From assembly GCF_000237925.1 (NCBI RefSeq), contig NW_017386067.1:372001-436000 (forward strand): DNA of 64,000 nt. The letters run 5' to 3'. Positions 54,622 through 64,000 of this stretch are shown here, in pieces. Under the pieces are notes generated by a model that saw nothing but the letters and a program-made list of their open reading frames with translations, made no database searches and was not told the DNA's origin. Positions within the stretch are counted from its first letter, which is position 1. The number at the start of each line of letters is the position of its first letter. The DNA comes from Schistosoma mansoni (lineage: Eukaryota; Platyhelminthes; Trematoda; Strigeidida; Schistosomatidae). A program made the position numbers and the translations under genes.

Positions 54622-54699
54622 GTAAACTGTTGAGTTAAGATTTTTCTACAATATTATTAAAGAGATTTTAATTCTTCATTGTTGATATTTTGAACTACT

Positions 54700-54970
54700 A
54701 TGGTGTATGCTACTTATACTGACGGATCTAAGTAATTGCAAGTGGAACAGATGGTGGTAGAAGATTGAAATAAAAAGAATAGGACAGAAATCCAAAAGCA
54801 ATCAAAATAACAACAGAATTAGAAGAATAATGAAGTATATAAAGGATAACTCAAAGAAGTTATGCAAATGATATGTTTAATGTATGAAACTGGATACAAG
54901 TTTCAACATGGAAATCAACAATAGGATATAAAAGGGACATTCAACTGATTAATCCTTAATAGAATAAAAT
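54700..54970 (+). repeat. Family F dispersed repeat
   Basis: Starts ATGGTGTATGCTACTTATAC as at 13.8 kb. Later landmarks are weaker (TTATGCAAATGA, TGTATGAAACTGG). Confidence 0.55.
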
Positions 54971-55449
54971 GTTCCTGATAGATTACATCATCAAATCTAT
55001 TTAGATATCCCTAATACTTGATATTAATTTTCATAAGAAATTGTTTCTACCCCCCAACCCCATTTCGATATTGATAATTATCCACTGGCTAGTATCTGAG
55101 TGAACGCAATCTAGAAAAATTATATCTATTTAACAAAGAGGTTAATTCATAATAGATTTTTATGCTAGATGAGAAATAAATCTGTTATTTCTATGACCTT
55201 ATTCTAAAAGAATGCATAGATTAATCCATTGTTGAAAGATTGATTGGATCTAATAACATATAAAATGAAATTTTTTACATTATTTAAAACCGTTCAAATA
55301 AAGTGAAACATTCATTCGAATGGAAAAGTTGTTCTTGTGAATGAAAGATATTACTTGATGTTAAAACTAGATCAAACTGAAACTGTTGTATTGTTTATTA
55401 TAAAGTAAAACAGAACATGAGTAACTTCTTATCTTATTAACTGATATTA

Positions 55450-55985
55450 CTCAGTCAGCTACAAAGTAGGACCATACATACATATGTATCGGTCCAAGTT
55501 GCCATACCTCGTTAGCACAACAAGATGAACACCAAATTCATAGAATTAGTTAATTTAGTGGTGGTAGTATATAAAGAAAGGTTGTATATAAGGATATAGT
55601 ATAGGAAGGAAGATAGATATGAAGCATTTTTAATCTCAAGGTTTAAGGGAAGATAAAGAGTGTATACATCTAAGCCATTGTGATCGATTTTGAGCCATGT
55701 AACCTAGAGTCTCAAACCATTGGTTACGATAGTCATGCTGACCCCAACAAAGTAGTCTGCATCTACCAACATGGCTCACACCAGAAGTTAACGACTTCAT
55801 GCTAAGATGCCACATTTTGGTTTGGCCGCCCCTAACTCTCTTCTAACCATCCCCCAAACTAGTCAGCATAGCGCGTCATGGTAATCGGTGTTCAGACATA
55901 CGTAACACGTGGCCCAACCATCTCAGTTGATGAAGATTCATGACCTCATCAACTGATTTACCATCACTCCCTAATACCTTGCGTC
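55450..55985 (-). pseudogene. Second RTE-like family, 3' end, decayed
   Basis: Parallel to 50010-50640: a CAGTCAGCT tail remnant, a UTR with TTGCCATACC, and an antisense coding end (CATTTTGGTTTGGCCGCC, GCCCAACCATCTCAGTTGATG). More mutated, with no long frame left. Confidence 0.75.
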
Positions 55986-56129
55986 TAACCTCACTACTAT
56001 ACTACTATTCTAACACTATTGTATGTCCAATGCAATTTCTCTGATTTTTCTAGTTACAACACAACTCTTCTTCCTTAATAACTAATTTAACTTAACAAGG
56101 AAACAGAAGAAGAGAACGGTATATGAAAA

Positions 56130-57700
56130 TTTATATTTTCAAGCTAAAAACAGATCAAAACAATATCTGAATGCACTGATTTTTGTAGGTTTCTCTCTCT
56201 TAATAAGGAAATGTGAGAGCATAGTTGAGTGTTCGCCCACTAATGTGCGATCCTCCTGAGGGTTGCCTGAAAGAGTGTGGTGATGGTCTGATATCATGCC
56301 CATATTAAAGTAGCTTGGCGTACTTAATATGTTGTATACAGTTATCAGATCATCTCCTATCACTCTGTAGCTCAACGAGAATAATCTCGAGTGTTGGAAT
56401 TAGTCCTTGTAAGGTTAATGTTTTTGACCAATCACCCACTTGTTTTTCCATCTCTGTACATTGCCTTGAAGAGATTTATATCTGTTTCAAAGAAAAAAGG
56501 CGGCACAAAATTGCTGACTTTTAAGTGAGGCTGAGCGTACATGTCAATCAGTGTCAGGACCAACTATGGGGTGACTGCGACAAGTCATCTTCTCACAGAG
56601 TGGGGATTTATGTTTGCCTCAGGTTCATCTCCCAACAAGTTTGAGCTGTCGTCTTAGCTCTTCATGGTTATAATCCCGAGATCGCGCTCTGAGGAGACAG
56701 TACTGAGCGGATTTCTAAGAGTATAGGTACTTTGTATCAAACAAGACAGAATATTCATAACATGACATTCCTACAAGCTAATTTCCAATCCCTTATCTAC
56801 CGCCCATTTTCCTGTTGTTGTAATGTTCTTTTGAAGCTCAAGTGAACTCTTTTTGCTTTTCGTGGACCTCCAGATTTTTGTACCGCCTGCATAGATCAGT
56901 ACCGCGGAGCTGATATTATGCAACAGGTTTTTTAAAAGGATCAAGAACAGTAGCAAACCTTAGACTGTCACTTGTGAAACTCCTGATGTTGGAACTTTCC
57001 AGCTCGTTAGTACTCTACTTGTCTCAGTACGAAACGTCCAGTTCTTTAGGTAGTTTCATAGCCAAGATAAAAGTGGGTCTGTGAATTTCATATAATTTGT
57101 AACCTTCTCTATGAGACGTGTGCGTGCACCATGAGAAAGGCTCTGGCGAAGCCTAGGAATGCTGCATAAAATTGCATCTTTTGGTCCCAATTGGTTGCCT
57201 AGCCGTACGGTACTATGAGAACATTGGACTCACTAGTCCAGTGTTTTCTGGAACAATAATAAGCTTTATGGTTGGAGTTCTTCTTATCTAACTCTCCTGT
57301 CATTTTTCCACTGGCCAGTTCTTCCATTATCTTTGACATTACTGAGTGTAATGTAACTGGCATGCAATATGCTAGGTATTTTCAAATTCCTTCCTCATAG
57401 AAATCAGGGAGACGGTGACATGCTTCTATTCTCCTAGCGGCTTGTGTGAATCTGGTGAACGTCCAAACACATCGCTGACTGGCATCCTGATGGCATCCGT
57501 GTACCATTTCACTATTATAAGGCGAACGATGTCACATCATAGCGATTTTTCTGGGCCCAAAGGTTTGGTATTCCTAGCAGTAACTCAAGAGTCAGTTGGA
57601 TTTTCTCCCAAATCTCAAATGAGACGACAGTTAAGCAGTGTTCTGCGCTTATAGCTTCCTGCTTTAACCGACTGATGGAGTTGGAATTATTATCTTTATC
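56130..57700 (-). pseudogene. CR1-like non-LTR retrotransposon, decayed pol
   Basis: Minus-strand pieces line up in CR1 order. A finger/palm region (HWTSESN, FLGFARAF, HARLIEKVTNY, DPLLSWL.NYLK) lies near 57300-57050. A SGV.Q-like segment follows near 56990, then the catalytic motif as LIYAGGTKIWRS (ADD changed to AGG) near 56895. A C-terminal GDDLITVYNIL lies near 56360. Many stops and the lost Asp pair make it dead. Confidence 0.72.
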
Positions 57701-58045
57701 TTCTGTAAGTTAGTAAGATCTTCGTAATTTGTGCCAGGCCCTCTGCTTGGCAGGATCATTCTACAGGTGCGTTTTACTGAAGAACACTGTGCTGGATAGC
57801 ATTCTGACAAACATCATTCCCAGTGGTCATCAAGTCCTACCCTCCACCTCTACTAGCTCAGGCACTTCGTGAACCGCTATACTGGTTGATTCTTGAGTTT
57901 TTGCTAATCTTCTAGCAAGATCTCTCATACTTCATGGTTTGCCATGTTTAACTCGGAGTTCAGAAAATCTCTTAGCCGATTGTCTCTGTGATGTCAGTAA
58001 GATTTTCTCTTTAGTATGTGTTGAATATAAGGTTATTCTTAATAT
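57701..58045. other. Unclassified sequence
   Basis: Probably the upstream part of the decayed CR1-like element, interrupted by the following RTE insertion. No motif is readable. Confidence 0.3.
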
Positions 58046-58735
58046 ATGGAGTCTACCTTTCACCACACTTTGGGCCTAATACATATGGCATACGGCGTAC
58101 CTGAGAAGATAGTCAATATCATACGGAACTCCTATGATGGATTAAACTGCCAAATCGTCCGTGGAGAACAACTCACCAAATCATTCCAGGTAAAGACCGA
58201 TGTTAGGCAAGGTTGCTTACTCTCATCCTTTCTCTTTTTCCTGGTGATCGACTGTATCATGAAGACGTCAACATCTGGAGGAAAGCACGGGATACAGTTA
58301 ACAGCTAGAATGCAACTGGACGATTTTGAATCCGCAGATGATCTGGCTCTTCTATCACACACGCAACAACAAACGCAGGAGAAGACGACCAGTGCAGCAG
58401 TAGCCTCAGCAGCAGTAGGTCTGAATATAAACAAAGGGAAAAGCAAGACTCTCCGATACAATACAACATGCACCAATCGAATCACGCTTGACGGAGAAGC
58501 TTTGGAGGATGTGGAAACCTTTACATATCTGGGCAGCATCATTGATGAACACGGTGGGTCTAATGCAGATGTGAGGGCGAGGATCGGCAAAGCAAGAGCA
58601 ACATATTTACAACTGAAAAACATCTGGAACTCAAAACAACTGTCAACCAACATCAAGATCAGAATTTTCAATATAAATTTCAAGACAGTTTTACTGTATG
58701 GGGTGGGAACTTGGAAAACTACGAAATAATAATAA
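58046..58735 (+). pseudogene. RTE-like reverse transcriptase fragment
   Basis: An uninterrupted 227-codon plus-strand frame covers the RT palm: AYGVPEKIVNIIRNSY, TDVRQGCLLSSFLF, the catalytic motif as SADDLALLSHT, GLNINKGKSKTL, TYLGSIIDEHGG and LLYGVGTWKTTK. It is truncated at both ends (no endonuclease, no C-terminus), so it cannot be a working element. Its intact frame suggests a fairly young insertion. Confidence 0.88.
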
Positions 58736-59581
58736 TGATAATATATTCTGAATATAATATTTACAGAATTCACGCCAGTTTACGGGCATGATCAGTTTGA
58801 TATTGACAGCATCATTTAATGTAGGGAACAAACATGAAATATAAAATTGTTTTATGTTTGCTGGTTCAGTAATTGATAAGTGGTTTATATATGGCATTTA
58901 TCACGGCAAGCCAATGCAACACCAGGGAGCTTCTAATTTTTTATTAAGTGGATAGCCTGATGATTTATAAACAAATTTCTTTGAGGTTATTTCCAATGCC
59001 AGAGCGAGTTATTGATAAATATCTACTACTAGAGAAATTAAGATTAAAGCAAAGAGCACGGAACAACAAAACAATGATTGCCAAAATATGCCGGTCAGGT
59101 TACCACTGTTTATGTTAGATATTATTCAAACGTGTTAGAGTTGCTGGTGAAAGTGTTAATGTAAAGTCTGTAAAGGGACAGCAAGTGAGTGGTTAAACAT
59201 TTAAAGTTCCTAAAATCTCACTTGTAGAGTAAGATACACTTACAGGCGCTAGAGCATTTAATGCATTTTCAGAGGAGCAATATGCATTAATGGAGCGAAC
59301 AAATAATGAGAGAGAGCTTAACGTACGGATAGTTTGTGGTAGATTATTCCAGAGTCTATAAAAACTTACAGGTAAAGCAATTCATATAGAGAGAAGATCT
59401 GGAATATGTTTGTTCCGCTAAGGACCAGGAGTTACGAATGTCGTAATGTGAAGCTTCAGCATATTGAATCTCCTAGTTGGATGTGAAGGATAGTTTATCC
59501 ACTCCCCCTCACAATAAACAGATACTAGAGTATAAGAAAATGTTAACAATTTTATTGATGTATGAACATGAGCTATGGTCC
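58736..59581. other. Unclassified sequence
   Basis: A poly-A-like AATAAAATTG in antisense near 59546-59558 could end the minus-strand frame that follows. No other feature. Confidence 0.3.
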
Positions 59582-60041
59582 TCACAGTCGCGTGTTTGAC
59601 GATTTGATTTGACCGTCGATGATTGATACGGTTGCTTCTAACAGGGTCTTATGTTTCTCGTTGTTTACCTTCGTTAGCGATTTTTCCTTTTTACTATGGG
59701 CAAACACGCCAGAACCACGGACAGGAGCGGCCTGACACGAAGCCGTTGTTTTGCTTAGGAACTTCAATATTATAGTAACAGTGTACTCGGCTACTATGAA
59801 AATTTCATCTAAAATTTGAGTCTCGGGTTTTAGTGAGCGACGAGGACGTCATATATTTATCGTTTCTGTGTCGTTTCGCCTCAGTAGGTTGCGTTACGGA
59901 TAGTTTGAGATGCCTTCTTCTGCAGTTTCTTTTTTGCTTGCTAGTGTTATTGGGAGTAGGAATCGGGAATGGAGTGTGTTTCAGACTGTCTTGTTGGAGA
60001 CTGAGTTTTGATGTTTGAGTCAGGTGGTTCATGTTGTACAC
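59582..60041 (-). pseudogene. Frame-shifted ORF, possible retroelement ORF1
   Basis: Two minus-strand frames overlap around 59830. The first (60041-59805) is basic, with KQKRNCRRRHLKLS. The second (to 59582) continues with LDEIFIVAEYTVTIILKFL and HSKKEKSLTKVNNEKHKTLLEATVSIIDGQIKS. Together they give about 150 residues broken by one frameshift. Their position upstream of the decayed CR1-like pol on the same strand makes ORF1 of that element a fair guess, but no domain is recognised. Confidence 0.35.
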
Positions 60042-63000
60042 GTAACTAAGGGGTTATTTATGTGATTTTGTATCGAGCTTTGGCGTAATCTTGATGCTGG
60101 AAACGGGAATTCTCGACTTATTATTAACCTCTGAGTTAAGAGCACATCTTCTGGTCGCTGTTGTGTACATGGTATAATTATCGGTGGCAGTGCTACTACT
60201 GCCTGTGCTACTCAATAGACTTCAAGCAAAATGCTAGACAAGTTAAGGAGGACGAACTTAAGACATAAGTTACTCAAAGGGAAAAATTATAGAATTGAAT
60301 AAATGCTCCATAAGAATAGAACCTAAAAGACACCTAAAAATGCAGCATTATCTCTGATTGTCCTGGTAAACAACTCTGTGTGGGCCTAGCAATTTTTTCA
60401 CGAGTTTTTTGCATTAAATTAAGTGGATGTGCATATATTACAACTAAAGCAATTAATCAAATTAGCCCACTTGTCAGCTGGTAAACACATAGCGAGAAAT
60501 TTACATCGGTTTACTGAAGCACATTTCTGAAAATCTCCCGATTTTATTTAATCTCTAATTCACAGCTCTAAAAACTTATGATTTTATAATCTGCAATTAT
60601 CTATTGTTTCTCATTGATCTTGGAGAGTCTTTCGTTGCAGACCTTCGATATTAAAAGTCAGAAATAAATTGTACTTAGGATATACGTTTATCAGACATGC
60701 TAGTGTTGAACTCCAGGCTTTCACATAAGGTGCAGTGACTGTGTGAAGGACTGCATTGCAGTAGTACTCTAACTCAGTGAATAATCAGATAACTCAGTTT
60801 TTGCAAGTCATATAAGAGATACAGGTGGTGGGTAAACACACGTTTACACATTCGTTTGAAAGATGTTTCACGTTGCACGTGGATGCTTCCCGAGGGACAA
60901 TATATGAGCGACAAATATAAGGAACAGTCGGAACAACGTATCTCTCTATATGTTGAGACAAATCATATGAGCGTTATAACAGAGAAGCTGCCACAGGCCG
61001 CTTTAGGCATGTTGAAGAAAGTGGTATCACATATTCTTCTACATAACTCGTCAAGAATTTTCAGAGCTGTAGGACATGAGGCATTCCGATGCCTAACCTA
61101 TGGAACCTACGTACCAGAATTCCGTTCACAATATCTCCAGAGTTTCCATGCTTGATGGATAAGAGCAATGATATTATATGATCGACATGCCGATAAACGG
61201 TATTGAAGTGTCAAGGTTTCAAAAGGTTACAGAACTATATTAGTCTCACCTGAAAAGCGGGAAGCCAATATTTTTTGCTTAGGCTAATGCGAGTAAAATG
61301 AATGCTCTTACAGACTACTGAAACGCGAATAAATACTCAGGAATTTGGAGATGATTTATTAGTATAATGGCTGAAAAAGTTTTCTGGTCCATGGAGATAA
61401 GGTATGTCTTCTAGTAAGTTAGTAAACCAACTCTTTCAGATCTATGTAACTAAAGAGTTAGTGTCAACTGACTCCCGATCTCTTGGTAGGCAAGTCACTA
61501 TTCACACTATGAATAGAAGTACATAAGGAATGAGAACTGAGTTTTGTGGTAATTTGTTTGCTAATGCCCTGTATGAATAGACGGTAAACAGTGAGGACAT
61601 TGCTCAAACCTTAGGGCATAAACCTCACCTTCTATAGACCCAGGACGTATCTCTCTAAAAGTAACTCCATGTACATGCTACTTCCTGGCAGAGCACAGAT
61701 TGCAATACCTGCCTTGATAAACTCTTACAGTTTTGACAAAGGTTTTCGAACACTACAGGTCGTCAATTAAGGGTTAATACTGGAAATTACAATATGCCTT
61801 ATATTCGTTTATCAGTCACAGTCACATTTTAACCTGATGATAGTCCAATCTCGTAAAATTTAACTTGACATCACACATACAGTAATAAATTCCATCTCAC
61901 GGAACTCCAGCCTGAAGGAAGAATATGGACTACTAGATGGAATGAACTCAACGAACTTGGTGTACATTGTCTTAGACAACGTACTATCCAAATTGTATCT
62001 GGATAAGCTATGGATTTCTTCATGATTACCTTATTGTTTCTTAAGCCTTTAGAAGAAAGTGTACAATTATTAACATGTTCATCACTTAACCCTAAACTGA
62101 ACCGACTCAGTTGAAGCCACTGGCACTTAGAAGGACTAGATCTAGTAGTCTTGAAGAAAAATTGCGGGGAGGTATATCAGAATGTCTGCCCACAGTTTAT
62201 AGGGGGAACTCACTGAGATTTGAAATCCTCTAAGTAACTAAAAGATCTGCCTCATAAGCGTTTCAATGATCTGAAGTTTCATGTTCATATATCAGTGGCT
62301 AGTGAAACCGAAAAATTCAAACAGCTAAGCGTTGACAACACGTGAAGATAGCTCGAACAAAACAGGTAACTGTCACAGGACCACTACCGTTTAGTGGCCC
62401 TATATCTGATTCCTGTTGATTAGTATGCTCATTGTTACCATAATATGTATGCTGCTAACCCTCATAAATTTTTATTGACATTATTCGCATTAGAAATCAA
62501 CGAAATGAAACAAGCCAAATGCTAGAGTGAATTTGGAATACATATTTTTCCTACTCTCGTTGATCCAGACAAGCAACCAGAGAAACAAGGTAATGAAAGC
62601 AAAGAGAGGGCACAGTAAAGCGGATAATGTCGTTGAAAAAAAGAGAACGGAGTGGTTCGAAGAAGGCGTGTTAGTCAACTCAACATCACCAAGCGTAGCT
62701 CAATATTTGTAGTCAGGCCAAAAATGAGTTTCAGACACGCAATGAACAGGTTGAGCAATTAAAACACATACGATCATATAAAAACACTCAGTGTCATTAA
62801 GCGAATAATCAACAGAGCCAAAATATGGCTTTACAAGGGTGAATAAACTAGTCTTTCCAGAAGCTATAATAACCTGTGTGGGCTAGACGTGGTATCATCC
62901 ACTACAACCGTGTAGTAATTATTCCATACTTATTTAAAGACTCGGTTTTTTGGGTGAACCAGAGCCAATGTTTTCCAGTTGCTTGGTCTCACTTACCACA

Positions 63001-63129
63001 CTAATGGCGATGACGCTCCAAATTCCGTAACCAGACAGCACTTAAAAATCGTACGTCTAATCGCTTATATACATAAGTGACAGCCTCTACACATGTTAAA
63101 CAAAAGCTGTAAATGGCAACTTAGATGCT
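60042..63129. other. 3.1 kb of unclassified sequence, probably old element debris
   Basis: Less AT-rich than the left of the window, with many short frames. A 99-codon plus-strand frame (60856-61155) with ITEKLPQAALGMLKKV, and a 62-codon frame (62527-62712), have no recognised motif. No A, B, C or RTE copy occurs, an unusual gap. Old CR1-like sequence is likely because RT motifs appear just downstream. Confidence 0.35.
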
Positions 63130-63420
63130 TACCTGTCAAAGCCAACCACCAGGTTTTAAAAAATAGACGAATCGTACTTAACAGATTCCTTGAAATATGG
63201 ACAAATTATGCTTCTTGAAGAAAATCTTACTGACTCACTGTAGTCCAACGAGGTTCAGGTTTAAGGCTTATGCTTTTCTTAATATTCATAAATAACCTAG
63301 TATAAAGGTATATCGGGGAATTTCTTCACGTTGATGATCTAAAACTGTGCTGAGAACCCCTTGTTCATGGTAATCAATTAGCTTTTCCGAGGAACTTGGA
63401 GAAACTTCAAATTGGCCAAA
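63130..63420 (+). pseudogene. CR1-like reverse transcriptase relic
   Basis: Plus strand, across stops: a segment resembling SGVPQGS.LG, then IFINNLV, RYIGEFLHVDDLKLC with the catalytic Asp pair still present, and LEKLQIGQ. It is in the opposite orientation to the 56-57.7 kb relic. Confidence 0.55.
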
Positions 63421-64000
63421 TAAATAAGGGAATAACAAAGATGGATATTGCACAGTAGTAAATATGAGATATGTACTGTATGAAAACTATGTTAACATGA
63501 CAGTATGTCATATACTCCAACTCTAAGAATGCAAATATGGTATGAGTAACCTCCGGTCACAGGTGCACTTATTAGAGGATAAGATTTTCATATTGTCATA
63601 TTATCTCACAATACGGGTTAACTCCAAAATTCTCTTCTTTCTGGTCAGTTGTATGGGAGTATCAGTAGTATCTAACGTTAGAGGGCAGGCACATCTTCTG
63701 CTCTTTATTACGAGTGAACTTACCAAATCGGCCATCGTTTCAAGTAGTGAGAATATTACAGTGTTATACGGTATTTGGTTTTGATAGTAATATACCATCT
63801 TTCTACTCATTAACTCTACTGGCTGCTCTACTGGTGAGACTAAAAAGAGGAATCAAGTTTATAGATTAAGTCAAATAAGGAACAAATGTATGCCCATCCA
63901 TATATGTGTATGACTGGTACAATGTATTAACTATTTCTTCCTAAGTCATGAGGGCGAAAATTCAGCTTAGTGTCTCACACTCAATTGCTAAAACTATTTT
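63421..64000. other. Unclassified sequence to window end
   Basis: Probably a continuation of the same old element. Frames at 63542-63810 are unsupported. Confidence 0.3.

Noticed and set aside
58132-58773. A 213-codon minus-strand open frame
   Set aside because: It is the shadow of the RTE reverse-transcriptase frame on the plus strand, which has all the RT motifs.
1-64000. CRISPR arrays, bacterial operons and rRNA genes
   Set aside because: No regularly spaced short direct repeats with unique spacers, no ribosome-binding-site-led ORF series and no rRNA-like conserved blocks. Everything points to a flatworm nuclear genome.

Overview
The window looks like one stretch of a trematode, almost certainly schistosome, nuclear genome. 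It is AT-rich and gene-poor, and much of it is interspersed repeats. Recognition rests on four things seen in the sequence: many copies of the Smα-type, tRNA-headed SINE that carries a hammerhead ribozyme; RTE-like non-LTR retrotransposon fragments with (AAGT)n 3' tails; a Merlin DNA transposase relic; and introns of several kilobases filled with these repeats. The species cannot be fixed from sequence alone. No tRNA, rRNA, CRISPR or bacterial-type operon was seen.

Layout. 0-12 kb: Smα-like and related ribozyme SINEs, RTE 3' ends and AT-rich unique DNA. 12-20 kb: a third tRNA/hammerhead family (here called C), a solo RTE 5' leader, an (AGT)n block, and an element with inverted ends at 18.67-19.19 kb. 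20-33 kb: a fold-back element carrying what looks like a fourth hammerhead type (family H), two inverted copies of a repeat with an (AAAT)n tail, an RTE reverse-transcriptase piece, and Merlin. 33-45 kb: two 498-bp inverted Smα dimers with the same internal junction, a pair of family-B composites with shared breakpoints, an RTE endonuclease piece, and a possible signal-peptide exon at 40.8 kb. 45.4-51.35 kb: the best host-gene evidence, a 537-bp exon and a later exon with matching splice phase, stop codon and AATAAA, separated by a 5.3-kb repeat-packed intron. 52-64 kb: further family-B copies, a second RTE-like 3' end family, a badly decayed CR1-like element, an RTE RT fragment, and unclassified sequence.

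Main result. Three repeat families (A = Smα, B, C) combine a tRNA-like Pol III head with a hammerhead ribozyme whose stem III is an 8-nt palindrome. Family H has a ribozyme-like core without a visible tRNA head. All four recur as inverted composites: an antisense arm joined to a sense copy. Several composites are bounded as a whole by 10-14 bp direct repeats, so they integrated as single units. At least two pairs of loci share the same internal breakpoints, which suggests that inverted dimers themselves multiply. Names A-I are labels used only in this report. TSD means target-site duplication.
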